Shown here: one piece after another, positions 48,170 to 56,958 of the stretch
Position numbering within the stretch: the first letter of the stretch is position 1
Layout of the letters: the number at the start of each line of letters is the position of its first letter
NCBI RefSeq assembly: GCF_009602435.1
Contig: NZ_VZDQ01000025.1
Location: 62,001 to 126,000 of the forward strand
Origin: Sediminibacillus terrae
GTDB taxonomy: Bacteria > Bacillota > Bacilli > Bacillales > Amphibacillaceae
Reading direction: 5' to 3'
Length of the DNA stretch: 64,000 nucleotides
Notes under the pieces: generated by a model
Database searches by the model: none
Told to the model about the DNA's origin: nothing
What the model saw: the letters and a program-made list of their open reading frames with translations, nothing else
Translations under genes and position numbers: made by a program

Positions 48170-48306
48170 TTGTGTTTCAAAAAAGGAATATAGTGCAGTT
48201 AAAGTAAAAGAAAAATACTTTTATACGTGTTTCCCCTGTTTACACAATCTCTCTCATGAACTACCCAATAGCCCTCCCTTCATAAAAACCAAACAAAAAA
48301 TTTACT

Positions 48307-48322
48307 TGACATCTTGCTGACA
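48307..48322 (+). promoter_or_regulatory. TGACA direct repeat upstream of the VTC operon
   Basis: TGACA (48307-48311) and TGACA (48318-48322) are offset by 11 bp, 48 nt before the operon start. It is a candidate site for the response regulator encoded at 52673. Confidence 0.4.
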
Positions 48323-48369
48323 CTTTTCTGCTTTAACATAACAAATGTACCAGGGAGGAGGAAGGCAGG

Positions 48370-49050
48370 ATGTCATTGGGAAGACAAGAATTAAAACACG
48401 CCATCTCACATGCGGAATATCAAGTGTTAAGAAAAAAACTCGCTCATTTTATGAGGGTCGATCCACATGCAGCGTCCGATGGAAAATATATGATCCGCTC
48501 TACTTACTTTGATAATTTTGATAACAAAGTGCTGCAGGAGAAAAAGGAAGGTTATTTAAACCGGGACAAGTACCGGGTGAGGATATATGGAAAGTGTGAT
48601 CATGTCATTAATTTAGAAAGAAAAAGCAAGCGGAATAATCTTACCTTTAAATCCAAATGTCAGATCACAAAGCGTGAATTCGAGAAGATCAGAAAATCAG
48701 AGATTGCCTGGATGGAAGAGGATGACCGTCCTTTAGTAAGGGACTTGTTTTTTGAAATGTACCATTATCAGTTAAGGCCAAGGACGGTCGTCGATTATAT
48801 CCGGGAACCTTATGTCTATCCGTTCGGGAATGTACGAATCACGTTCGATTTGAAAGTACAGACAAGCATGCACAATACGAACATGTTTGCCCAGGACTTG
48901 CCGATGGTGGACGTATTAGAGCCGGATATCGTGATTCTGGAAGTGAAATATGATGAATATTTGCCAGATGTGATTAAACATTTGCTTCAGCTGTCAGATA
49001 CGAGGCAGGAAGCATATTCCAAATACCAATTAAGCAGAATGTATGGATAA
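48370..49050 (+). CDS. VTC-domain polyphosphate polymerase-like protein
   Basis: 226 residues covering a VTC domain. The basic tunnel motifs are visible as 'IRSTYFDNFDN', 'RDKYRVRIYGK', 'INLERKSKRNN', 'VRITFDLKV' and 'ILEVKYDEYLPD'. In yeast this fold makes polyphosphate from ATP; bacterial members often sit beside DUF4956 and CotH genes, and their substrate is uncertain. ATG 48370 follows GGGAGGAGGAAGG. First gene of an operon with 49069 and 49787. Confidence 0.88.
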   Translation: MSLGRQELKHAISHAEYQVLRKKLAHFMRVDPHAASDGKYMIRSTYFDNFDNKVLQEKKEGYLNRDKYRVRIYGKCDHVINLERKSKRNNLTFKSKCQITKREFEKIRKSEIAWMEEDDRPLVRDLFFEMYHYQLRPRTVVDYIREPYVYPFGNVRITFDLKVQTSMHNTNMFAQDLPMVDVLEPDIVILEVKYDEYLPDVIKHLLQLSDTRQEAYSKYQLSRMYG

Positions 49051-49068
49051 AGAAGAGGAGAGAAAAAA

Positions 49069-49770
49069 GTGCTATATACAACAACCACAACTACAACCAA
49101 TTTTTCAGATATATTTAAATCCAGTTTTATGGAGAATACCGCGTCATTTTCGATTATTGATTCCTTGCTAGGGCTGGGTGTTGCGTTCTTGATCGGTTTG
49201 TTTATTTACGGAGTCTACAAGAAAACCTTTAAAGGGGTGATCTATTCCCATTCCTTCAATATATCGCTCGTGATTATGACGATGGCAACCTCGCTTGTGA
49301 TTATGGGAATAAGTCAGAACGTGCTCTTGTCACTTGGAATGGTCGGGGCCCTGTCAATCGTTCGTTTCCGTACTCCGATAAAAGACCCGATGGATTTGGT
49401 GTTCTTGTTCTGGTCGGTGATTGCAGGAATTCTGAGTGGTGCAGGTTTCGTTTTATTAGCCGCAGTAGGTTCGTTTTTGATCGGCGTAGTGATTGCTTTA
49501 TTCTCGAACAAAATCAAAGTGGAAAGTCCTTATTTGTTAGTGGTGAAATTCGATAAAGATGCAGTTGGAGAGAAAGTGGAACAAGTTATCGGGAACAAGG
49601 TGAAGAAATATGTGCTGAAATCAAAATCGATGATGCAAGGCGATGAAGTGGAAGTGACGTATGAAGTACGCGTGAAAGAAAACGATGCGCAAGTGACATC
49701 GACCGTTTCCCAAATCGATGGGGTCCGTTCAGCCGTGATGCTGAGCTATGACGGGAATTTCACTGCGTAA
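49069..49770 (+). CDS. DUF4956 membrane protein
   Basis: 233 residues. Four hydrophobic segments lie in the first ~150 residues, with the family core 'LGMVGALSIVRFRTPIKDPMDLVFLFWSV'. A C-terminal ~80-residue soluble domain (beta-rich) follows. Function unknown; DUF4956 nearly always accompanies VTC-domain genes. GTG 49069 start after GAGGAGAGA. Overlaps nothing; 16 nt to the next start. Confidence 0.9.
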   Translation: MLYTTTTTTTNFSDIFKSSFMENTASFSIIDSLLGLGVAFLIGLFIYGVYKKTFKGVIYSHSFNISLVIMTMATSLVIMGISQNVLLSLGMVGALSIVRFRTPIKDPMDLVFLFWSVIAGILSGAGFVLLAAVGSFLIGVVIALFSNKIKVESPYLLVVKFDKDAVGEKVEQVIGNKVKKYVLKSKSMMQGDEVEVTYEVRVKENDAQVTSTVSQIDGVRSAVMLSYDGNFTA

Positions 49771-49786
49771 TCCAGGAGGGAATAAC

Positions 49787-51871
49787 ATGAAAAAATCAAT
49801 CAAGGGAAGGTTTCTCCTTCCCTTTTTTATAGGAACGGCAATCATGATTGCCGGCTGTAGTAAAACAAATGACAATGGAACATTAACCGAGCAGGCCCAA
49901 TCGGCAGTCAGCTATGATGCAGAGGATGCGTACACCGGATGGGAAGAGCAAGATGTAACGAACATCACTTTCGATGACCAGTCAATTGACGTAGAAGAAG
50001 ACAACAACGGTGTCATTGTCAATGAGAATACAGTGGAAATCCATACTTCTGGAACCTATGTTTTAGAAGGAAGCGCAACAGACAGTCAGGTGCTTGTCGA
50101 TGCAGAGGATGAAGGAACCGTTCGACTGATACTGAACGGACTGTCACTTGAGTCGACGACAACAGCTCCTATTTTTGTCAAACAGGCGAAAAAAACCGTT
50201 GTTTCAGTCGAAGAAGGGACAAGCAACACCCTCACGGATCCCTCGGAATATGTGTATGAAGAGGACGCAGATGAACCGAAAGCCGCCATCTACAGCAAAG
50301 ATGATCTGACGGTAAACGGAACGGGCAATCTAATCGTAAATGGCAATTATAATGATGGAATTACAGGCAATGATGACTTGAAAATCATCGGAACAACCAT
50401 AGACATTACAGCAGAAGACGATGGCATCGTGGGCCGTGATTTGTTTGCATTGAATGAAGCACTGGTAACGATCGACGCAGGCGGTGACGGGGTGAAATCC
50501 TCCAATGATGCGGATGAAGATAAAGCAAACATTGTATTGGAAAGCGGCTCCTTAACCATAAATGCTGGCGGTGACGGTGTACAGTCAGAAAACACGGTAA
50601 CCATATTGGATGGAGAATATGAGATTATGGCCGGAGGAGGCAGTCCGGAAACGATCGAGGCTACAACCGAATTTGGAGGCGGCTTCGGCGGTCAGGGGCA
50701 GGGCACAATGCCTGGCGGACAGGACTTCTCCGAAGATAACATGCCGGCGGAACGGCCGGACGATGCGGAGGGGATGGAGCCGCCGACAGAAGGTGATGGC
50801 GATGATTTTGAAGACAGACAGCCTCCTGAACAGATGGAGGAAGAACAAGCACAAACTAATGGGGAAACAGAAGAAGACGATACACCAAGTACCAAAGGAA
50901 TCAAAGCAGAAAACAGTCTGGAAATCGCCGGTGGCACCATTGCGATCGATGCGAATGATGATGCCTTGCACAGCAATAAAGAATTGACCGTTGCAGCTGG
51001 GGAAATGACGTTGGCCACCGGAGATGATGCGGTTCACGCAGATGAGGAAATCATCATCACGAATGGTTCCCTCCAAGTCGACAAAAGTTATGAAGGAATC
51101 GAAGCGGAATCGATAACGGTTTCCGATGGAACAATCCATCTGACCGCAGAAGACGATGGTTTTAACGTGAATGGTGGGACAGATCAGATGGGGATGCAAG
51201 GATTTGGGGAAAACCAAACGGATAATGAAGAGGAAAGCACGGAAGAAGAAGCAGATCAAGGAAAATTGTCGATTGAAGGTGGGTACATTTATGTCGATGC
51301 AAATGGCGATGGCCTTGACTCCAATACTTCCGCCGAAATGACAGGCGGCACGGTACTCGTGTACGGTCCGACGAACAATGGCAACGGAGCCTTGGATTAC
51401 GACCAATCCTTTGAAATCAAGGGTGGAACTTTGATTGCTGCTGGAAGCAGCGGGATGGCTCAAGGCGTTTCCGACAGCTCGGAACAAGCTTCGTTTATGA
51501 TGACTTTTCCTGAAATGCTCGAAGCCGGTTCTACGGTTTCCGTACAAGATGGCAATGGAGACATTGTTGTCGCGGTTGCACCCGAAAAGGATTTTCAATC
51601 GGTCGTCATCAGTTCACCAGATTTACAGCAGGACCAATCTTATACGCTTTACACAGATAGTGGGCTGTCCGGCGATGAAACAGATGGATTCTTTGAAGAT
51701 GCCACAATGGAAGGCGGCACAAAAGTGTTGGAGTTTTCGTTAACAAGTACGATGACGTATTTGGATGAATCAGGCGAAACCGAACAAGCGAGCGGCATGT
51801 TTGGTGGCGGACGCGGACAAGGCCGGCAAGGGCAAGATGGAAGCGAAATGCCACAGCCCCCATCCCAGTAA
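49787..51871 (+). CDS. Carbohydrate-binding beta-helix lipoprotein
   Basis: 694 residues. Lipobox 'IAGC' follows an N-terminal signal. The body holds many repeats with 'A(E/N)DDGI/DGVKSSND' and 'SGSLTINAGGDGVQSEN' type, consistent with a right-handed beta-helix of the carbohydrate-binding-domain-containing family that accompanies CotH/VTC/DUF4956 genes. A low-complexity acidic insert (Pro/Glu/Asp/Gly-rich, ~residues 300-370) splits it. The C-terminal tail is Gly/Gln-rich. Strongly acidic composition suits a halophilic surface protein. ATG 49787 after CCAGGAGGG. Third gene of the operon. Confidence 0.8.
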   Translation: MKKSIKGRFLLPFFIGTAIMIAGCSKTNDNGTLTEQAQSAVSYDAEDAYTGWEEQDVTNITFDDQSIDVEEDNNGVIVNENTVEIHTSGTYVLEGSATDSQVLVDAEDEGTVRLILNGLSLESTTTAPIFVKQAKKTVVSVEEGTSNTLTDPSEYVYEEDADEPKAAIYSKDDLTVNGTGNLIVNGNYNDGITGNDDLKIIGTTIDITAEDDGIVGRDLFALNEALVTIDAGGDGVKSSNDADEDKANIVLESGSLTINAGGDGVQSENTVTILDGEYEIMAGGGSPETIEATTEFGGGFGGQGQGTMPGGQDFSEDNMPAERPDDAEGMEPPTEGDGDDFEDRQPPEQMEEEQAQTNGETEEDDTPSTKGIKAENSLEIAGGTIAIDANDDALHSNKELTVAAGEMTLATGDDAVHADEEIIITNGSLQVDKSYEGIEAESITVSDGTIHLTAEDDGFNVNGGTDQMGMQGFGENQTDNEEESTEEEADQGKLSIEGGYIYVDANGDGLDSNTSAEMTGGTVLVYGPTNNGNGALDYDQSFEIKGGTLIAAGSSGMAQGVSDSSEQASFMMTFPEMLEAGSTVSVQDGNGDIVVAVAPEKDFQSVVISSPDLQQDQSYTLYTDSGLSGDETDGFFEDATMEGGTKVLEFSLTSTMTYLDESGETEQASGMFGGGRGQGRQGQDGSEMPQPPSQ

Positions 51872-51907
51872 ATAGCAAGCAGGGCCCAAATAAGAGATCC
51901 AAAGAAA

Positions 51908-51952
51908 AATCGAACGATGATTCGACCCTTAAACAGTCGAACTCGTTCGATT
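51908..51952 (+). terminator. Probable terminator of the VTC operon
   Basis: AATCGAACGA (51908-51917) / TCGTTCGATT (51943-51952), with an inner TTCGAC/GTCGAA stem. Confidence 0.65.
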
Positions 51953-52007
51953 CTTCATTTCTGGTTTTTATTAATTCAAATTAATCCGAATTGGTAGCAA
52001 GCACTCC

Positions 52008-52121
52008 GGCAAGGTACTTCGCTTTCCGCGGGCACGGCTTCAGCTAACTTGGTAAAGAAAGTCGCTTTACCAAGTGGATCTTCAGCTCGCGCTGTTCCCG
52101 CTGGAGTCTCCGTACCTTGCC
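52008..52121. repeat. 114-bp Bacillaceae intergenic palindromic repeat, copy 1
   Basis: Outer inverted ends GGCAAGGTAC (52008-52017) / GTACCTTGCC (52112-52121). The inside reads CTTTCCGCGGGCACGGCTTC and later CTGTTCCCGCTGGAGTCTCC, typical of repeats scattered through Bacillaceae genomes. Confidence 0.8.
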
Positions 52122-52419
52122 TCCGTTAATTGAAGCGGTTCTGTTTTAGTGAGAGATTCCTTGTTAAAGATAACTGTCTCCGGAAGATAAGCAACATTGA
52201 ATCAATGTTAATTGCTCTATGCTAGTAATTGTAGTCTTCATAACACTTTGTTGGCGGAAATGAAATCGAAACACCCTGCTGATTTTTATTTATAGAGTGT
52301 CCATTAGAATTACCTTTTTATACTGTTCAAATCCTGGTCCATGGTCAATGCAAAGTAGTAAATGCTGGTTTTTTAATTGCATCCACCATCCTGTATGCAG
52401 AACACTGTAAAACAGCGAA

Positions 52420-52533
52420 GGCAAGATGCGGAGACTCCTACGGGAACAGCACGAGCTGAAAATCCCACAAGAAAGCGATCTATGCTTTCTGAGGAAGTTG
52501 AAGCCGTGCCCGTGGAAAGCGTAGTGTCTTGCC
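52420..52533. repeat. 114-bp Bacillaceae intergenic palindromic repeat, copy 2 (inverted)
   Basis: Same 114-bp element in opposite orientation: GGCAAGATGC... to ...TGTCTTGCC. Internal blocks CGGGCACGGCTTC and GTTCCCGTAGGAGTCTCC are shared with copy 1. Confidence 0.8.
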
Positions 52534-52672
52534 GTAGCGATTAGAAGCACTCATCAAACAGCAGAACGAAAAGAAATTTATTTTGGTAGAATCATTGTTG
52601 GTAATCACCTGAGTAATATCAGGAAAGTAAGGCTTACTTTCTGTGATAAAATAACCTTGGGAGTTGAAAAGA

Positions 52673-53353
52673 ATGAGCAGAGTGTTGATCATAGAAGATG
52701 AAGTCGCTATTAGCAAAGTGTTGAATGTTTATTTGCAAAAAGCCGATTTTGAAACAAAAGTAGTAATGGAAGGAAACCAGGCCATTCCGGCTTTTCAAGA
52801 ATGGAATCCTGATTTAGTATTATTAGACATTATGCTCCCGGGAACAGACGGCTGGCACATACTAAAGGAAATAAGAGAAACAAGTACATGTCCGGTTATT
52901 ATGTTGACTGCTCTAGGAGACGTCAACTATCGGCTGGACGGTCTGAACGGAGGAGCAGACGATTATATTACAAAACCGTTTATCGGAGATGAAGTGATCG
53001 CCAGAGTGAACGCCGTATTACGCAGGTTCCGCACCGATGATAACCAATTGAAAAAGTTCGGAGCCTTGCATATAGATCACGAAGCACACCGGGTCCTCCT
53101 CCATCAAAAAGAAATCGAATTAACACCACGTGATTTAGCATTGCTGTTGTTCTTATCCGAGCACCCGAATAAAACGTTTACGAGAGACCAATTGATCGAG
53201 CAAGTATGGGGTTGGGATTACGAAGGCAGCGACCGGGCTGTCGACTTATCGATCAAACGGTTAAGAAAATCATTGAAAGACTGGTCCGGTGAAGAAGGAG
53301 AAATAAAAACGCTCAGAGGGGTGGGGTATCAGTTCCGTGTTCAAGAAAAATAA
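52673..53353 (+). CDS. OmpR/PhoB-family response regulator
   Basis: 226 residues. Receiver with acidic ED (8-9), phospho-acceptor Asp52 in 'DLVLLDIMLPGTDG', 'MLTALGD' and 'YITKPF'; winged helix with 'ELTPRDLALLLFLSEHP' and 'TLRGVGYQFRV'. ATG 52673 is 9 nt after TTGGGAG; TTG 52664 is possible. It overlaps the kinase start by 17 nt. Position after the VTC/DUF4956 operon suggests it controls that operon. Confidence 0.93.
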   Translation: MSRVLIIEDEVAISKVLNVYLQKADFETKVVMEGNQAIPAFQEWNPDLVLLDIMLPGTDGWHILKEIRETSTCPVIMLTALGDVNYRLDGLNGGADDYITKPFIGDEVIARVNAVLRRFRTDDNQLKKFGALHIDHEAHRVLLHQKEIELTPRDLALLLFLSEHPNKTFTRDQLIEQVWGWDYEGSDRAVDLSIKRLRKSLKDWSGEEGEIKTLRGVGYQFRVQEK

Positions 53354-54776
53354 AAAAGTATCATTACAACGATATTGGACAACCCGATACCTGATTACAC
53401 TTGTGGTTGGACTTGCGGTTATCACGGTTCTTTCAGCGATGTGGATTCGCCATACCACCCTGGAAAACCGTCTGAACATGATGGAATTCATGGCAGAAGA
53501 AACAGCCAACCGAATTGAAAATATGACAGATGATACGCTGCCACCCGAATTTGAGATACATCGCCTTTTGACAGATAGAGGCAGATTTATGAATATGGAA
53601 AGCAATCCGGTCATTTATGCAACCGACTCAGAGGGCACGATCATCAGTAGTAATTTGCCCCCGCAATCCAATGGCCAGGAAATCCATACTTCTATATTGG
53701 AAAAAGAAGATACCATTCAAACCATCACTTCTGATAACGAGGAACAAGTCAAACTTTATGTTGTGAAAAAGCCGATTGAGACGGAAGATGCGACCCTTGG
53801 CTGGGTGCTCTATGTGGAATCAAAGGCGGAACTGACGAAAGTTCGCCAGGAATATGGACAGTTAATGATTGTAATAGGCAGTCTGCTAATATTGGGCTGG
53901 ATTGCCATTTATTTTATAACGGGCCGATTATCCAAGCCGATCAAGGAAGTTGCTGCAGCTGCCAAACAAATAGAAGAAGGCAACTATGATGTCCGTTTTT
54001 CCATGGATGCAAAGGAAGAGGAAGTCCATGAGCTGATAACCTCCTTCCAGCAAATGACGCAAAAATTAGAACATCTGGAAGCCCTTCGGACGGAGCTGTT
54101 GGCAGGGGTTTCTCATGAACTGAAAACACCGGTCACCTCGATAAGCGGGCTGTTGCAAGCGATTGATGAAGGTGTCGTCGACAAAAAAGAAGCAAAAGAG
54201 TTTCTGCAGCTTTCCATCAGAGAATCCGAAAAAATGAAAAAAATGGTGGAAGATCTGCTGGCGTTTAATAAATTTGCAGCAAACGCAGTACCGGTTTCAA
54301 TGGATACCTATTTGATCAATGAATTGATGATGGATACCCTGGACGTTTGGAAAAAAACCAACATGCAAGAAGGCATACAAATGGATGTTTCGTTGTTGAA
54401 AGATGATCGGACGGTTGAAGTGGATCCTTTGCGCATCCAGCAAATCATGACCAATCTCTTGAACAATGCCTCTCAGGCAATAGGGGACAAAGGAAGGATC
54501 ACGGTAAAACTCCATACTAGTCAGGATAAGGTAATAATCGATGTGAAGGATACCGGCGAGGGAATTCCGGTGCAGGAACAATCGTATATATTTGAGCGGT
54601 TTTACAGGGGAGAGAACAAAAAGTACAAAGTTGGCGGATTAGGACTGGGACTGCCTTTCAGCAAAATGATTGCGAATGTGTTGAACGGTGAGCTCATGCT
54701 TGTTGAAAGCAGCCATACCGGAACAACTTTCCGCGTTGAATTACCTCTTTCCGAACAAGACCGTGTTGTGGAATAG
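53337..54776 (+). CDS. Sensor histidine kinase
   Basis: 479 residues. Two membrane helices (~19-39 and ~182-203) flank a ~140-residue extracytoplasmic domain, followed by HAMP, HisKA ('GVSHELKTPVTSISGLLQ', His in SHELKTP) and HATPase_c with N box 'NLLNNASQAIG' and G boxes 'DTGEGIP' and 'GGLGLGLPFSK'. GTG 53337 start, translated coupled to the response regulator. The cue is unknown; a surface or envelope signal is plausible given the neighbours. Confidence 0.92.
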   Translation: MFKKNKKVSLQRYWTTRYLITLVVGLAVITVLSAMWIRHTTLENRLNMMEFMAEETANRIENMTDDTLPPEFEIHRLLTDRGRFMNMESNPVIYATDSEGTIISSNLPPQSNGQEIHTSILEKEDTIQTITSDNEEQVKLYVVKKPIETEDATLGWVLYVESKAELTKVRQEYGQLMIVIGSLLILGWIAIYFITGRLSKPIKEVAAAAKQIEEGNYDVRFSMDAKEEEVHELITSFQQMTQKLEHLEALRTELLAGVSHELKTPVTSISGLLQAIDEGVVDKKEAKEFLQLSIRESEKMKKMVEDLLAFNKFAANAVPVSMDTYLINELMMDTLDVWKKTNMQEGIQMDVSLLKDDRTVEVDPLRIQQIMTNLLNNASQAIGDKGRITVKLHTSQDKVIIDVKDTGEGIPVQEQSYIFERFYRGENKKYKVGGLGLGLPFSKMIANVLNGELMLVESSHTGTTFRVELPLSEQDRVVE

Positions 54777-54896
54777 TGGGGGTCTTACACAATAGAAGGA
54801 GTTATACGGCGGAAGTTTTACAAGTTAAGATTGGAAGATTGTGTGAGTACACAGGATTCTTAGTCGGACTGGAAAGTTGGTGAACAGGAAAAGAGT

Positions 54897-55742
54897 ATGA
54901 ATACACAGTTGAAAGAAACGCATACAAAGAAAATTTTAACGGAAGCCAAAGGATATCTGAATGTTGGCTTCACCCATTCCTTGAATCCATACAGTGGTTG
55001 TGGATTCTCTTGTTTGTACTGTTACGTCAGAGAAATGCCTATTCAAACGTTCAGAGACAGTGCATGGGGCGAATGGGTGGATGTAAAACTAAATGCAGCC
55101 GATAAATATCGGCATGAAATAAAAAGACTTCGGAAGAAACAGTCTTCCGTGAATCTTTTCATGTCTTCTGCGACAGACCCGTATCAGCCGATAGAACGCA
55201 AGGCACAGATAACAAGGGGCCTGCTAGAAGAAATGGTTGAAAATCCGCCCGATTTTTTACAGATCCAAACCCGTGGCCCTCTTATCACGCGAGATATCGA
55301 TTTGCTAGTTCAACTACAAGAGAAATGTAAAGTGCTTGTATCCATGACAATTGAAACGGACAGAGAAGATATAAAGAAGCTGTTCGCCCCTTATGCTCCG
55401 GGGATCAAATTGCGATTAAAAACGTTGAGAGAAGTCCACGAAGCCGGTATCTTCACCCAGGCTTCGATTTCACCGGTTTTGCCATTTACTCCTGACTTTC
55501 CAAAGGCACTGGAAAACATCGTGGACAGCATTTGGATCGATACATTGAATATCGGAGATGGTATGTCGGGAAAGCGTTCCGCCAGATTGGGTATGCCCAG
55601 GTTATTTAAGGAAAATGGACTGGAAAAATGGTATCAGAAAGATATCCACGTAAGAGTGAAAAATTATTTTAAAAAATACTTTCCCGAACATATGGTCAGA
55701 GTTTCAAGAGAAGAAGCATTTCCGGCATTATGGAATAAGTAG
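54897..55742 (+). CDS. SPL-family radical SAM protein
   Basis: 281 residues. The iron-sulfur motif is C-x3-C-x2-C in 'YSGCGFSCLYCYVREM'. The rest ('NLFMSSATDPYQPIERK', 'LQIQTRGPLITRDIDLL', 'SMTIETDREDIKKLFAP') matches the 'SPL family radical SAM protein' group related to spore photoproduct lyase, but shorter than classical SplB (~340). Spore DNA repair is possible, not proven. ATG 54897 lies in AAAAGAGTATG. Single gene. Confidence 0.82.
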   Translation: MNTQLKETHTKKILTEAKGYLNVGFTHSLNPYSGCGFSCLYCYVREMPIQTFRDSAWGEWVDVKLNAADKYRHEIKRLRKKQSSVNLFMSSATDPYQPIERKAQITRGLLEEMVENPPDFLQIQTRGPLITRDIDLLVQLQEKCKVLVSMTIETDREDIKKLFAPYAPGIKLRLKTLREVHEAGIFTQASISPVLPFTPDFPKALENIVDSIWIDTLNIGDGMSGKRSARLGMPRLFKENGLEKWYQKDIHVRVKNYFKKYFPEHMVRVSREEAFPALWNK

Positions 55743-55816
55743 TTTAAAGACAAGCTTAAGCACAGCCTCGAGGGAACAGGCGCTGAAACTAGACATCTCT
55801 GACATGTATCCTTGCT

Positions 55817-55940
55817 TATCTTATAAAAAGAAATCAATTAAAGATTTGAAAAAGAACAAAAGCCTGGAGTTAGGTAATGTGAAAGCCCGAGAGATGGTAA
55901 GATTATAAAAACGAGGAGAATTTGGTGTTTCAGATGGCGA
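55817..55940 (+). repeat. Decayed copy of the 3' end of the 47813 gene
   Basis: Shares 'GAAAAAGAA(T/C)AAA', 'GGAGTTAG/GAGTTGG', 'AACGTGAAAGC', 'ATGGT(G/A)AGATT', 'AAACGAGG(T/A)GAATT' and 'TGTTTCAG' in order with 48003-48130, with a deletion inside the codon run. Confidence 0.7.
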
Positions 55941-56234
55941 TACTTCGGCACATCAGCACCTGTTCTCCTCTTCGCGTCTTTGCAAGTCGATTCTCTCTTT
56001 TTCACTCATGGTTTTTTATAGCATAATCTCCACAAAAAACACCTCCATTCTAAAGATTCTTTCCTTTCGCTTCAGCTTCACAACTTAATTAAAACTTCTT
56101 GCCTATAAGGAGTGTTAAGGCGATGACTTTGTAAAGTTTATTGACTAAAGGTGACTCTTTCTAGTCGCATCAGAGCTGGATATCAATCTACAGTGATAAT
56201 CAAAGACCAACGCAAAAAGAAAGACGATTTTACG

Positions 56235-56285
56235 TATTGACCAGTGTGGTCAATACTGTTAAGATAAAAATGACCGATCTGGTCA
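56235..56285. promoter_or_regulatory. Paired operators of the TetR regulator
   Basis: A 21-bp perfect palindrome TATTGACCAGTGTGGTCAATA (56235-56255) and TGACCGATCTGGTCA (56271-56285) share TGACC-N5-GGTCA half-sites. They flank the start region of the TetR gene, so autoregulation and control of the ABC exporter are likely. Confidence 0.82.
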
Positions 56286-56312
56286 AATAATCGAGGGAAG
56301 GAGATCGCGATT

Positions 56313-56933
56313 ATTAACATTCATTTTCATAAATTACACCCGGAGAAAAAAACACTTATTATTAATGCCGCAATAAAGGAATTTATCCAAAATGGATTTG
56401 ATCGGGCATCCACAAATGAAATGGTAAAAGAGGCAAAAATATCTAAAGGTTCCTTGTTTAATTACTTTAATAGCAAGAAGGATCTTTACGTCTATTTAAT
56501 TGAATATGGCATTCAAGTGATTGAGCGTCTTTATGAACAAATTGATTTAAATGAAACGGATTTATTTAAAAGAATCGAAAAAATCGGCTTACAGAAAATG
56601 CACATTCAAAAAGAGTATCCTCACGTATTTGATTTTCTGGCTTCCTGTGTGCAAGAGGAATCGGTTGAAGTAACCGATATTATTAAGGACAAAGTCAATC
56701 CAGTCCAAGAAGATGGGAAAAAGCTAATCTATAAAGATATTGATTACACCAAGTTCCGTGAAGATATCGATATCGAAAAAGCAATCGAAATTCTGAATTG
56801 GACCATGTTTGGTTTTGGGGAGAAATCCATCCATCAAATCAATACATTTGAAGATATCGGGAAATTCGGAGATTACTATCTCAAAGAATGGGAGAGCTAT
56901 GCCCAAATTCTGAAGCATAGCTTCTATAAGTGA
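56313..56933 (+). CDS. TetR-family regulator, apparent ATT start
   Basis: 206 residues if started at ATT 56313. The DNA-binding domain needs the codons upstream of the first ATG (56421): 'KKTLIINAAIKEFIQNGFDR' then 'ASTNEMVKEAKISKGSLFNY', the complete TetR HTH. No ATG, GTG or TTG exists in that frame between the stop at 56271 and 56421. AAGGAG (56298-56303) is 9 nt before ATT 56313 (ATT 56310 is the alternative). So either translation starts at ATT, or a mutation has crippled the gene. C-terminal ligand domain is typical. Confidence 0.78.
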   Translation: MNIHFHKLHPEKKTLIINAAIKEFIQNGFDRASTNEMVKEAKISKGSLFNYFNSKKDLYVYLIEYGIQVIERLYEQIDLNETDLFKRIEKIGLQKMHIQKEYPHVFDFLASCVQEESVEVTDIIKDKVNPVQEDGKKLIYKDIDYTKFREDIDIEKAIEILNWTMFGFGEKSIHQINTFEDIGKFGDYYLKEWESYAQILKHSFYK

Positions 56934-56958
56934 GCGTTAATTCTAATTAAGGAGTGGC

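Larger units (their letters stand above)
51872..52672. other. Intergenic region with two palindromic repeats
   Basis: Holds a terminator (51908-51952) and two inverted copies of a 114-bp repeat. Between them (52122-52419) nothing is coding; a minus-strand piece reading 'LKNQHLLLCIDHGPGFEQYK' near 52300-52370 looks like a gene remnant I cannot name. Confidence 0.5.
55743..56312. other. Intergenic region with a duplicated fragment and TetR operators
   Basis: 55817-55940 is a degenerate copy of 48003-48130 (the 3' end and downstream DNA of the 47813 gene). Two operator palindromes (56235-56285) lie next to the TetR gene. The rest shows nothing recognisable. Confidence 0.6.

Noticed and set aside
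50585-51598. 337-codon open frame on the minus strand, opposite the beta-helix lipoprotein gene
   Set aside because: The opposite strand has a signal peptide, lipobox, ribosome binding site and repetitive beta-helix; the antisense frame is a by-product of its biased, repetitive codons.
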